From Couchioplanes caeruleus (GTDB taxonomy: Bacteria > Actinomycetota > Actinomycetes > Mycobacteriales > Micromonosporaceae), in assembly GCF_023499255.1 (NCBI RefSeq), contig NZ_CP092183.1, forward strand, positions 5,452,501-5,516,500: a stretch of DNA of 64,000 nucleotides, in the 5' to 3' direction. The notes under the pieces are model-generated. The model ran no database searches. It was given only the letters and a program-made list of their open reading frames with translations, and was not told where the DNA came from. Both the position numbers and the translations under genes were made by a program. Shown one piece after another: positions 7,512 to 15,531 of this stretch. Position 1 is the stretch's first letter; each line of letters starts with the position of its first letter.

Positions 7512-8636
7512 GTGCGCCAGTCATTTCCTCGCGTCGTGACCGTCGATCCCATCGTGGACACCCGGACCGGCCCGGTGCTGCAGATGCGCGCCGACCGCAT
7601 CGTCGCCGCACTCGACACCTTCCGGGCCGCCTTTCCCGGCGTCCGCCCCTTCTACGCCACGAAATGCAACACCCATCCGGGCGTGCTGCGGACCCTGCAC
7701 GACGCCGGCGCCGGCTTCGAGGTGGCCTCCGTCCAGGAGATCGAGACCCTGGCGGCGGGCGGCGTCCGGCCCGAGGACCTGATCTTCAGCAATCCCGTAC
7801 GCTCCCGCGAGCAGACCGCCCGTGCGGCCGCCGCCGGTGTCCACCGGTTCAGCGTGGACAGTGCCGAGGAACTGCACCGGGTCGCCGACGAGGCGCCCGG
7901 AAGCCGCGTGTACGCACGCCTCGCCTCCGGCGGGCAGGACAGCGTCGTACCCAGCGAGGGCAAGTTCGGCGTGGACGCCACCGGCGCCGTACGGCTGCTG
8001 CTGGAGGCCCGCGAGCTGGGGCTCGTGCCGTACGGGATCACCTTCCACATGGGGTCGCAGATGCTGGACCCGGCCGCGCTGCAGCGACCACTGCGCGACG
8101 TCGCCGAGGTCATGGACCGCCTCCTGCGGGCCGGCGTGCGGCTGGAGATGGTGGACATCGGCGGCGGCTTCCCGGCCGCGTACGACGAGCCCGTGCCGCC
8201 GCTGGCCGCGTTCGGACAGGTGGCGGCCGCGGGGCTGGCGGACCTGCCGTACCCGGTCGAGGTCTTCGCCGAACCGGGCCGCTGCCTGGTCGCCGAGGCC
8301 GGGACGTTCCGCTGCCGGGTGATCGGCGTCGCCGAGCGGCCGTCGGGCTGGTGGGCGCACACGAACCTCGGGGTGTTCCATGGGCTCATGGAGGTGCTGG
8401 AGTCCGGCGGCGACCTGCACTACCCGATCCACGACACCCGCGGCACCCGGCTGCGCCGCTGCTTCCACCTGACCGGGCCGACCTGCGACAGCCAGGACAC
8501 GTTCGCCCGCGACGTGCTGCTCTCGGCGGACCTGCACGAGGGCGACGAGCTGCTGATCGGGTCGGCGGGGGCGTACACCAGCGTCTACGCGTCCCGCTTC
8601 AACGGCTTCCCGCCGCCGCGCGTCATCATGATCTAG
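7512..8636 (+). CDS. PLP-dependent ornithine/lysine-type decarboxylase (fold type III)
   Basis: 374 residues in the alanine-racemase-fold decarboxylase family. PFYATKCN carries the PLP-binding lysine (about residue 51), FHMGSQM is the HxGSQ motif after the barrel strand, DIGGGFP binds the phosphate, EPGR follows, and GPTCDSQD holds the active-site Cys and Asp from the partner subunit. These residues match ornithine decarboxylases (EC 4.1.1.17) rather than diaminopimelate decarboxylases, so putrescine production is the likely role. GTG at 7512 follows AAGGGG by seven bases; an upstream TTG at 7479 lacks support. The size is slightly short for the family. Putrescine import and breakdown genes follow at 11.7-19.6 kb and 33-42.5 kb. 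Confidence 0.85.
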   Translation: MRQSFPRVVTVDPIVDTRTGPVLQMRADRIVAALDTFRAAFPGVRPFYATKCNTHPGVLRTLHDAGAGFEVASVQEIETLAAGGVRPEDLIFSNPVRSREQTARAAAAGVHRFSVDSAEELHRVADEAPGSRVYARLASGGQDSVVPSEGKFGVDATGAVRLLLEARELGLVPYGITFHMGSQMLDPAALQRPLRDVAEVMDRLLRAGVRLEMVDIGGGFPAAYDEPVPPLAAFGQVAAAGLADLPYPVEVFAEPGRCLVAEAGTFRCRVIGVAERPSGWWAHTNLGVFHGLMEVLESGGDLHYPIHDTRGTRLRRCFHLTGPTCDSQDTFARDVLLSADLHEGDELLIGSAGAYTSVYASRFNGFPPPRVIMI

Positions 8637-8926
8637 CCGTCCCAGCAGCGCAGCGTGCGCCGGGCCGTGCTCCACCGGCCGGGTCCACGCGGTCACGCGG
8701 ATCGCCTTCCCGCGCACTGCCGGGTCGCCCACGAGCAATCAGGCCACGAGACGGCCGCCGTCCACGCGGCCATCCCCGCCACCCGCCGGGCGAGCCGCGC
8801 CGGGGCGGAAGTCGACCGGTCGGCGGTTCGGCGGGGATCTTCGTCCGTTCCGGCCGGTTCCCCAGGACCCGGCTCGCGGGTAGCGTGCGGCGAGCGTGTT
8901 CGTGTCGTGACCTACAGGAGTTCCTC
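8637..8926. other. Intergenic region without recognised content
   Basis: 290 bp between the decarboxylase and the lipoprotein gene. The open frames here have no family resemblance and no ribosome binding site. I see no strong hairpin or promoter. Confidence 0.4.
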
Positions 8927-9886
8927 ATGCGCCGGATTCTCGCCGCGCTCGCCGTGGCGGCGACCGTGTTCGCGGCGACCGCTTGCACCTCCGACGACGA
9001 CGGCAAGGCGGCGCCCGCGGCGGCCGGCACCAAGGTCAGCCTCGGCGTCATCCCGATCGTCGACGTCGCCCCGGCGTACCTCGGGAAGAAGAAGGGGTTC
9101 TTCAGCAGCCGCGGCCTCGACCTCACGCTGGTGCAGGAGCAGGGCGGCGCCGCCATCGTCAAGGGCGTGGCGGGCGGCAAGTACCAGTTCGGGTTCAGCA
9201 ACGCCACCTCGCTGATGGCCGCGCAGGCCGACGGCGTGCCGCTCAAGGTGGTGGCCAACGGGGTCACCTCGAACGGGCGGCCGGGGCGCGACTTCTCGGC
9301 CGTCGTGGTGCCCGACGACAGCCCGATCAAGAGCCCGAAGGACCTCGCGGGCAAGAAGATCGGGGTCAACGCGCTGAAGAGCCTGGGCGACACGACCGTA
9401 CGGCAGTCCGTGCGCCGGGCCGGCGGTGACCCGGCCAAGCTCGTCTTCACCGCTCTGCCGTTCCCGGAGATGCCGGCGGCGCTGCAGTCCGGGCAGATCG
9501 ACGCCGCGTGGGTCGTCGAGCCGCAGCTGTCCGAGGCGCTCACCCAGGGCTCGCAGGTCATCGCCTCGAACTTCGTGGACACGGCCGCGGACCTGACGGT
9601 CGCCCTCTACTTCACCGGCTCCACGACGGCCACGCAGGACGCGGACGTGGTCGGGCGGTTCACCGCGGCGATCAACGAGTCCATGGCGTACGCGACCGCG
9701 CACCCGGAGGAGGTCCGCGACATCATCGGCACGTACACGCCGATCTCGGACGTGGTCCGGACGTCGATGATCCTGCCGGACTGGCCGCACGACATCAACC
9801 GGCCGTCGCTGGAGCGGCTGGCGACGCTGGGCAGCGAGGACGGCATCTTCACGCGGCCGCCGGCGCTCGACCAGCTCCTGCCCTAG
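8927..9886 (+). CDS. NMT1/SsuA-type ABC transporter substrate-binding lipoprotein
   Basis: 319 residues. ATG at 8927 after AGGAG. A lipoprotein signal peptide ends in AATAC, so Cys20 would be lipidated. The mature part follows the NMT1/THI5-like binding-protein plan: 'VIPIVDVAPAYLGKKKGFF', then GLDLTLVQEQGGAAIV, PLKVVANG, DLAGKKIGVNALKSLGD and the LQSGQIDAAWVVEPQ motif. Such proteins bind nitrate, sulfonates, taurine or thiamin precursors and deliver them to an ABC importer. No permease or ATPase is adjacent, so it is an orphan in this window and its ligand is unknown. Confidence 0.88.
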   Translation: MRRILAALAVAATVFAATACTSDDDGKAAPAAAGTKVSLGVIPIVDVAPAYLGKKKGFFSSRGLDLTLVQEQGGAAIVKGVAGGKYQFGFSNATSLMAAQADGVPLKVVANGVTSNGRPGRDFSAVVVPDDSPIKSPKDLAGKKIGVNALKSLGDTTVRQSVRRAGGDPAKLVFTALPFPEMPAALQSGQIDAAWVVEPQLSEALTQGSQVIASNFVDTAADLTVALYFTGSTTATQDADVVGRFTAAINESMAYATAHPEEVRDIIGTYTPISDVVRTSMILPDWPHDINRPSLERLATLGSEDGIFTRPPALDQLLP

Positions 9887-9899
9887 GAACCGCCCGTGA

Positions 9900-10095
9900 T
9901 CACGACGTGCGGCCGGCGTACCGGGGTCGCAGATGCTCGAGCAGGTGCGCCGGGCGGTCCCAACGGGATGATGTGGCCACCATCGGCGATCAGGCGTCGG
10001 GTCGACTCAGCCGCGAGGTGACCGGCGCTCGTGGCCATCGCGCGGTAGCAGGCGAACGCGCATCTCAAGCTCTCCGTGCCCGGGTAGGCGGTCAC
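9900..10095 (-). pseudogene. Decayed C-terminal remnant of an alpha/beta hydrolase
   Basis: The minus-strand frame from 10095 reads SLRCAFACYRAM, then jumps to ESTRRLIADGGHIIPL, the strand and loop carrying the catalytic His of alpha/beta hydrolases. At a CCC run near 9959-9961 the frame breaks. In the next frame it continues as DRPAHLLEHLRPRYAGRTS and a stop at 9900-9902, the usual C-terminal helix of this family. One extra base restores the whole motif, so this is a frameshifted gene that has also lost its internal nucleophile and acid segments. An intact reading through the original frame would end at 9883. Confidence 0.7.
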
Positions 10096-10133
10096 GGATA
10101 CGAAGTGGGCCGCGATGGTGGTGAAGGTGCTGG

Positions 10134-10280
10134 CGGAGGGTTCCGGGGATCTCGCAGAAGATGCTGTCGCAGACGTTGCGCTCGATGGGCAGCGACGGCC
10201 TGGTCGCCCGGCGGGTCGAGGCGCCGGTTCCGCCGCGGGTCTTCTACCGCCTCACCGACCTGGGCCGGTCGCTCGCGGGT
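10134..10280 (+). pseudogene. HxlR-family regulator remnant
   Basis: The plus strand reads RRVPGISQKMLSQTLRSMGS, then DGLVARRVEAPVPPRVFYRL and TDLGRSLAG, which is the recognition helix and wing of HxlR regulators. The N-terminal helices are absent and the frame has no start or proper end. It runs 29 bp into the antisense 3' end of the MarR gene, whose presence or invasion appears to have replaced its C-terminus. Confidence 0.7.
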
Positions 10281-10749
10281 GCTCGTCGCAGCTCTTGTCG
10301 ACCTGGCCGGCCACGTGGCAGGCGACCTCGCGCAGCACGTCGACCTGCTCCTTGGTGAGCCCGTCGATGACGTACCGGCGCACCGCGGCGACGTGCCCGG
10401 GCGCCGCGGCGACCACGACGTCCCAGCCCGCGTCGGTGAGCACGGCGGTGGTGTAGCGAGGGTTCTCCGGGTCCGGCTCGCGCCGGAGCAGGCCGCGCTG
10501 CTCCAATCGCTTCACCACGTTCGACAGCCGGGACAGCGAGCTGCTGACGTGGTGCGCCAGATCGCTGAGCCGCTGGGCACGCCCCGGAGACATGGACAGG
10601 TGGCTGAGCACGAAGTAGTCGAACAGCGTGAGGTTGCTGTCGCGCAGCATCTGCGCGTCCAGGGCGCTGGGCAGCTTGAACATGAGTCCGGCGAGCGCGA
10701 GCCACGCGTCGCGTTCCCAGGACTGCAGCCACCGCGGTTCCTCCGGCAT
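10252..10749 (-). CDS. MarR-family transcriptional regulator
   Basis: 165 residues with the MarR winged helix: N-terminal dimer helix (WERDAWLALAGLMFKL), 'LTLFDYFVLSHLSMSPG', recognition segment RLSDLAHHVSSSLSRLSNVV and the wing KRLEQRGLLRREPDPENPRY. Start taken at 10749 because residues from there match MarR N-termini; an upstream ATG at 10809 would overlap an operator palindrome. It is divergent from the azoreductase at 10868, with three palindromes between them, so it most likely represses both genes and is released by a reactive or aromatic ligand (known for such MarR-oxidoreductase pairs; inferred here). Confidence 0.9.
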   Translation of the reverse strand: MPEEPRWLQSWERDAWLALAGLMFKLPSALDAQMLRDSNLTLFDYFVLSHLSMSPGRAQRLSDLAHHVSSSLSRLSNVVKRLEQRGLLRREPDPENPRYTTAVLTDAGWDVVVAAAPGHVAAVRRYVIDGLTKEQVDVLREVACHVAGQVDKSCDEHPRATGPGR

Positions 10750-10769
10750 GCCGTCCAGCGTACGTCGTG

Positions 10770-10847
10770 ACTTCACGGATGAAGTGACGGATGTCGCACT
10801 CGAGTTCAAGCTTGAAGCGAAAGTGCTACGGTGACTTCAAGCTTGAA
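10770..10847. promoter_or_regulatory. Operator array between marR-type gene and azoreductase
   Basis: TTCAAGCTTGAA occurs as an exact 12-bp palindrome at 10805-10816 and again at 10836-10847, centres 31 bp apart (three helical turns). The flanks of the two copies are inverted relative to each other (GAG on the left of one, CTC on the right of the other). A third element, ACTTCA-cgga-TGAAGT, lies at 10770-10785 near the MarR start. Spacing and symmetry fit cooperative binding of MarR dimers on one face of the DNA. Confidence 0.72.
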
Positions 10848-10867
10848 CTCAACCTCGAGGAGTTGCC

Positions 10868-11515
10868 GTGACCCTGTTCCGGCTGGACGCCAGCATCCGT
10901 ACGCACGGCTCGGCGAGCCGCGAGATCGCGGACATCGTCGAGCAGGAGTGGCGCGCCGCCCACCCCGGCGACGCCGTCGTGCAGCGCCACATCGGCGTGG
11001 ACGTACTGCCCGCGACCGCGTGGGCCGCCGCCGTGAGCGCCGGCATGACCCCGGAGGCCGACCGCACCGAGGAGCAGCGCGCGGCCGTCGCCCTCGCCGC
11101 CACCCTCGTGGACGAGCTCCTGTCGGCCGACGCGATCCTGTTCGCCGTGCCGCTCTACAACTTCGGTGTCTCCCAGCACTTCAAGACGTACGTCGACCTG
11201 GTGGCCACCGACCCGCGCGGCTTCGGTACGCCGTTCCTCGCCGGCAAGCCGGTCGTGCTGGCCACGGTGCGCGGCGGGGCGTACGGCTCCGGCACTCCGC
11301 GCGAGGGCTGGGACCACTCCACGCCGTACCTGCGCCGGATCATCGCGGACTCGTGGGGTGGCGGCCTGACCATCGTCGAGCGGGAGTTCACGCTGGTCGG
11401 GGTCAACCCGGCGCTGGACGCCTTCACCGCCGAGGCGGCCCGGATGCACGCCGGCGCGCTCAGCGCCGCCCGCGAGGCCGGCCGCGCGCTCGGCGCCCTG
11501 CCCGTCACCGTCTGA
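10868..11515 (+). CDS. FMN-dependent NADH-azoreductase (AzoR family)
   Basis: 215 residues with flavodoxin-like fold. RLDASIRTHGSASREIAD is the FMN phosphate loop region; VPLYNFGVSQHFKTYVDLV is the conserved azoreductase/quinone-reductase motif; RGGAYG is the second FMN-binding loop. The family transfers two-electron reductions from NAD(P)H to quinones and azo compounds and often serves in thiol or quinone stress defence. GTG at 10868 after GAGGAG. It is divergent from, and almost certainly controlled by, the MarR regulator at 10252-10749 through the palindromes just upstream. Confidence 0.9.
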   Translation: MTLFRLDASIRTHGSASREIADIVEQEWRAAHPGDAVVQRHIGVDVLPATAWAAAVSAGMTPEADRTEEQRAAVALAATLVDELLSADAILFAVPLYNFGVSQHFKTYVDLVATDPRGFGTPFLAGKPVVLATVRGGAYGSGTPREGWDHSTPYLRRIIADSWGGGLTIVEREFTLVGVNPALDAFTAEAARMHAGALSAAREAGRALGALPVTV

Positions 11516-11728
11516 CCCGCCCCGGCGGCACCGCACTCCGGCCGGCCCCGGTCGCGCGGTGCCGCCACGGGAAGCTTCTTGCGGTCGCCCGTCCACCTCG
11601 GATTGCGTCGCGGGAACGTACCCATACCCCTGATTTCGTTTCGCGCTTGGAAAAAGCTTCGGATTCCCTTGTCTAGACGGCTTTGGGTGTGTCAAGGTCC
11701 GTCAACGCCGACCGGGGAGGTCCGATCA

Positions 11729-13165
11729 GTGAACGCCGCGTCGCCCGTGCTGCGGAACGTCGTCGGCGGGTCGCGCGTCGACCCGGCCGACGGGCGGACG
11801 GCGCCGGTCCTCGACCCGAGCACCGGCGAGACGTACGCGCACGCGCCCGTCTCCTCGGAGGTGGACGTGGCCGCGGCCATGGACGCGGCCGCAGCGGGTT
11901 TCGAGGTGTGGCGGGACACCACGCCGGCCGAGCGGCAGCGGGCCCTGCTCCGGATCGCGGACGCCGTCGAGGCGCGCGCCGATGAGCTGGTGGCCGCCGA
12001 GTGCCGCGACACCGGCAAGCCGCTCGGGCTGACCGCCCGGGAGGAGATGCCGCCCATTCTGGACGAACTGCGCTTCTTCGCCGGCGCGGCGCGGATGCTC
12101 GAGGGCAGGTCCGCGGGCGAGTACCTGGCCGGGCACACCTCCTGGGTCCGCCGCGAGCCGATCGGCGTCTGCGCGCAGGTGACACCCTGGAACTACCCGC
12201 TGATGATGGCGGTGTGGAAGGTCGCCCCGGCGATCGCCGCCGGCAACTCGGTCGTGCTCAAGCCCTCGGAGACCACACCGGTGACCACCGTGATGCTGGC
12301 CGAGATCGCCGCCGAGTTCCTGCCGCCCGGGGTGTTCAACGTGGTGTGCGGCGACCGCGGCACCGGCCGGGCCCTGGTCGCCCATCCCCTGCCGCAGCTG
12401 GTCTCGATCACCGGTTCGACCCGGGCCGGGACGGAGGTGGCCGCGTCCGCCGCGGCCGACCTGAAGAAGGTGCACCTCGAGCTGGGCGGCAAGGCACCGG
12501 TCGTGGTCTTCGACGACGTGGACGTCGAAGCCACCGCGCGGGCGATCGCCGCAGCAGGCTACTTCAACGCCGGGCAGGACTGCACCGCGGCCACCCGGGT
12601 GCTGGTGCACGGCCGGATCGCCGCCGACTTCACCGCCGCCCTGGCCGTGGCCGCCAAGGACACCACGGTCGGCGCGCCGGGCGAGGTGGACGCGGACTTC
12701 GGGCCGCTGAACAACGAGACCCAGCTGCGGCGCGTCCGCGGCTTCCTCGACCGCGCCCCCGGCCACGCCGAGATCGTCACCGGCGGCCGGCGCATCGGCG
12801 AGCGCGGGTACTTCGTCGAGCCGACCGTCGTGGCGGGTCTGCGCCAGCACGACGAGATGATCCGGGACGAGGTGTTCGGGCCGGTCGTCACCGTACAGGC
12901 CTTCGACGACGAGGACGCCGCGGTGCGCTTCGCGAACGACACGCGCTTCGGGCTCAGCGCCAGCGTGTGGACCCGCGACCACGGCCGGACGATGCGGATG
13001 TCGCGCCGCCTCGACGCCGGCACCGTCTGGATCAACACCCATCTGCCGTTCGTGTCCGAGATGCCCCACGGCGGGTTCGGCCACTCCGGCCACGGCAAGG
13101 ACCTGTCGGTCTACGGCTTCGAGGAATACACGAGGATCAAGCACGTGATGAGTCGTCTCGGCTGA
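11729..13165 (+). CDS. Aminobutyraldehyde-type aldehyde dehydrogenase, first gene of the polyamine operon
   Basis: 478 residues, NAD(P)-dependent aldehyde dehydrogenase. Asn155 (TPWNYP), Glu251 (LELGG) and the nucleophile Cys285 ([10 protein letters not shown]) are all present; AGQDC resembles gamma-aminobutyraldehyde/betaine-aldehyde dehydrogenases rather than succinate-semialdehyde enzymes. It should oxidise 4-aminobutyraldehyde, formed from putrescine, to GABA. GTG at 11729 sits eight bases from GGGGAGG. It heads a seven-gene run (11729-19570) with gaps of 11, -4, 1, -4, 3 and -4 bp. A second enzyme of identical length at 41103-42539 is very similar over its whole length. Confidence 0.9.
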   Translation: MNAASPVLRNVVGGSRVDPADGRTAPVLDPSTGETYAHAPVSSEVDVAAAMDAAAAGFEVWRDTTPAERQRALLRIADAVEARADELVAAECRDTGKPLGLTAREEMPPILDELRFFAGAARMLEGRSAGEYLAGHTSWVRREPIGVCAQVTPWNYPLMMAVWKVAPAIAAGNSVVLKPSETTPVTTVMLAEIAAEFLPPGVFNVVCGDRGTGRALVAHPLPQLVSITGSTRAGTEVAASAAADLKKVHLELGGKAPVVVFDDVDVEATARAIAAAGYFNAGQDCTAATRVLVHGRIAADFTAALAVAAKDTTVGAPGEVDADFGPLNNETQLRRVRGFLDRAPGHAEIVTGGRRIGERGYFVEPTVVAGLRQHDEMIRDEVFGPVVTVQAFDDEDAAVRFANDTRFGLSASVWTRDHGRTMRMSRRLDAGTVWINTHLPFVSEMPHGGFGHSGHGKDLSVYGFEEYTRIKHVMSRLG

Positions 13166-13176
13166 AGAGGTACCCC

Positions 13177-14280
13177 ATGAACGATGTCGCGATCGAACTC
13201 GCCGGCGTGCACAAGGAGTTCCTGGCCCACGGCGAACGCGTGCAGGCCGTACGGCCCACCGACCTCAGCGTGCGCCAAGGCGAGTTCTTCTCCCTGCTGG
13301 GACCCTCCGGCTGCGGCAAGACGACCACGATGCGGATGATCGCCGGGTTCGAGGAGCCCACCGGCGGCACCGTGTACCTCGACGGCCGGGACGTCACCGG
13401 GGTGTCGCCCAACAAGCGCGACGTGAACATGGTGTTCCAGTCGTACGCGCTGTTCCCGCACCTGAACACGTACCAGAATGTGGCTTTCGGGCTGGAGCGC
13501 AGGAAGATCGCCCGGGACGAGATCCGCCGCCGGGTCGGCGAGATCATGGAGATCGTGTCGCTGGGCGGCATGGAGAAGCGCTCGCCGCGGGAGATGTCCG
13601 GCGGCCAGCAGCAGCGCGTGGCGCTGGCCCGGGCGCTGGTCAACCGGCCGCGGGCGCTGCTGCTCGACGAGCCGCTCGGCGCGCTCGACCTCAAGCTGCG
13701 CCAGCAGATGCAGATCGAGCTGAAGCGCATCCAGCGCGAGGTCGGCATCACGTTCGTCTACGTCACCCACGACCAGGGCGAGGCGCTGACCATGTCGGAC
13801 CGCATCGCGGTGATGGACGCCGGGCGCATCGACCAGCTCGGCTCACCGCGGGAGATCTACGAGCGGCCGGCCACCCGCTTCGTCGCCGGGTTCATCGGTA
13901 CGTCCAACCTGCTCGACGGCTCGGTGGACGAGGTGGACGCTCGCGTGGCGGTGCTGCGCTACGGCGACGCCGACCGGGTGCTGGTCGCGGTCCCGCGATC
14001 CGTCAGACCCGGCGACACCCTCGAGGTGTCCGTACGCCCGGAGAAGATCGACCTCAGCCGCGACGAGCCCACCGGCGCCGGCGGCAGCGTGCTCTCCGGC
14101 GTGGTGACCGAGGTCGTCTACCACGGCACCTCCACCAACTACACCGTGCGCACCGCCGCCGGTCCGGACCTCGTGGTCTTCGACCAGAACGCGTACTCGG
14201 CCGAGGACCTGGCCGGACCCGGCGACCGCGTGTTCCTCACCTGGAGCGCGCAGCACTCGTACCCGATCGGAGTCTCATGA
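13177..14280 (+). CDS. potA: Polyamine-type ABC transporter ATP-binding protein
   Basis: 367 residues. Walker A GPSGCGKTT (42-50), Q-loop in VFQSYALFPHLN, signature SGGQQQRVALARAL (141 onward), Walker B LLLDEPLGALD (161 onward) and the switch His198. The C-terminal 110 residues form a TOBE regulatory domain (VSVRPEKIDLSRDE..). This domain order is that of PotA/FbpC importer ATPases. It energises uptake through the two permeases at 15532 and 16386 with the binding protein at 14277. ATG at 13177 after AAGAGG; its stop overlaps the next start as ATGA. Spermidine/putrescine is inferred from the operon's oxidases, not from the ATPase alone. Confidence 0.92.
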   Translation: MNDVAIELAGVHKEFLAHGERVQAVRPTDLSVRQGEFFSLLGPSGCGKTTTMRMIAGFEEPTGGTVYLDGRDVTGVSPNKRDVNMVFQSYALFPHLNTYQNVAFGLERRKIARDEIRRRVGEIMEIVSLGGMEKRSPREMSGGQQQRVALARALVNRPRALLLDEPLGALDLKLRQQMQIELKRIQREVGITFVYVTHDQGEALTMSDRIAVMDAGRIDQLGSPREIYERPATRFVAGFIGTSNLLDGSVDEVDARVAVLRYGDADRVLVAVPRSVRPGDTLEVSVRPEKIDLSRDEPTGAGGSVLSGVVTEVVYHGTSTNYTVRTAAGPDLVVFDQNAYSAEDLAGPGDRVFLTWSAQHSYPIGVS

Positions 14281-15530
14281 GCCGCATCCCCATGCCCGAC
14301 CCCTCCCTCGTCCGCGGCCTGACCCGGCGGCGGATGGACCGCCGTGACGCGCTGCGGATCTCCGGCCTCGCGGCGCTGGGCGCGGCCCTGAGCGCCTGCG
14401 GGGTCAAGGGCAAGGGCTCCCCCGCCGCCAGCGCCCCCGCGGCCGACGCGGTCGCGAAGTACTGGACCGGCAAGACCGGCAACGGCAAGCTCACCTTCGC
14501 CAACTGGCCGCTCTACATGGACCCGAAGCACCCCGAGCTGCAGAAGTTCACCGCGGCCACCGGCGTGCAGGTCAAGTACGAGGAGGTCATCCAGGAGATG
14601 GGCCCCTGGTTCGCCAAGGTGCAGCCGCAGCTCGCGGCCGGGCAGGACATCGGCTACGACCTCATGGTCATCACCAACGGCATCCAGTTCAAGCAGTTCG
14701 TCCAGTCCGGCTTCCTGGCCCCGCTGGACCACTCCAGGCTGCCGAACTACGCCAAGAACGCCGACCCCGCGTACGCGAAGGAGGCGTTCGACCCGGGCAA
14801 CGCGTACACGATCCCGTGGACCTCGGGCATGACCGGGATCGCGTACGACCCGAAGAAGGTGAACCGGCCGATCACCAAGCTCGCCGACCTGTGGGACCCG
14901 GCGTTCAAGGGCAAGGTCGGCATGTTCTCCGACACCCAGGAGCTCGGCAACTTCGGCATGCTGGCGCTCGGCATCGACCCGGCGACGTCGACCCCGGCGG
15001 ACTGGAAGAAGGCGGCCGCCAAGCTCAAGGAGCAGAAGCAGCAGGGCATCCTGCGCAACTACTACGACCAGAGCTACGTCGACGCGCTCGGCAAGGGCGA
15101 GGTGTGGATCACGCAGGCCTGGTCCGGCGACATCTTCCAGAAGAACGTCTCCGACGGCGCGAACTTGAAGTTCGTCATCCCCGAGGACGGCGGCACGATC
15201 TGGACCGACAACTTCGCCATCCCGGTGACCGCGAAGAACCCCGTCGACGCGCTGAAGCTGATGGACTTCTTCTACCAGGTCGACATCGCCGCCTCGCTCG
15301 CCGAGTACATCAACTACGTCTGCCCGGTGCCGGACGCGAAGGAGCAGATCAAGAAGGACGCGGCAGCTGCCTCCGGCGCCGACAAGGCCTCCCTGGAGGC
15401 GGTGGCGAAGAGCCCGCTGGTGTTCCCCACCGCGGACGACTACGCCCGGCTGCACTACTACCGCGACTTCGCCACCGCCGCCGAGCAGCAGGAGTACCAG
15501 AGCATCTTCGAACCCATCGTGCTGGGCTGA
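14277..15530 (+). CDS. potD: Polyamine-type extracellular solute-binding protein
   Basis: 417 residues. The N-terminus carries a double-arginine stretch (TRRRMDRRDALRISGLAALG) and a lipobox-like LSAC, so export via Tat and lipidation at that Cys is likely. The mature domain matches PotD-like binding proteins: LTFANWPLYMDPK, GYDLMVITNGIQFKQFV, IPWTSGMTGIAYDPK and ITQAWSGDIFQKN. In PotD the aromatic and acidic residues of these loops clamp the polyamine. The late position of the sugar-like NWPLYMD motif is characteristic of putrescine/spermidine binders. It overlaps potA by 4 bp and precedes the permease genes by 1 bp. Confidence 0.9.
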   Translation: MSRIPMPDPSLVRGLTRRRMDRRDALRISGLAALGAALSACGVKGKGSPAASAPAADAVAKYWTGKTGNGKLTFANWPLYMDPKHPELQKFTAATGVQVKYEEVIQEMGPWFAKVQPQLAAGQDIGYDLMVITNGIQFKQFVQSGFLAPLDHSRLPNYAKNADPAYAKEAFDPGNAYTIPWTSGMTGIAYDPKKVNRPITKLADLWDPAFKGKVGMFSDTQELGNFGMLALGIDPATSTPADWKKAAAKLKEQKQQGILRNYYDQSYVDALGKGEVWITQAWSGDIFQKNVSDGANLKFVIPEDGGTIWTDNFAIPVTAKNPVDALKLMDFFYQVDIAASLAEYINYVCPVPDAKEQIKKDAAAASGADKASLEAVAKSPLVFPTADDYARLHYYRDFATAAEQQEYQSIFEPIVLG

Positions 15531-15531
15531 C

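Noticed and set aside
9883..10095. An intact 70-residue gene at the hydrolase remnant
   Set aside because: The last third of that frame (GPPGAPARASATP...) is frameshift noise; the family's C-terminal helix is found in the adjacent frame.
11640..11700. Promoter for the polyamine operon (TTGGAA at 11647 and TCTAGA at 11672)
   Set aside because: The spacing is about 19 bp and the -10 match is poor, so I could not support it.
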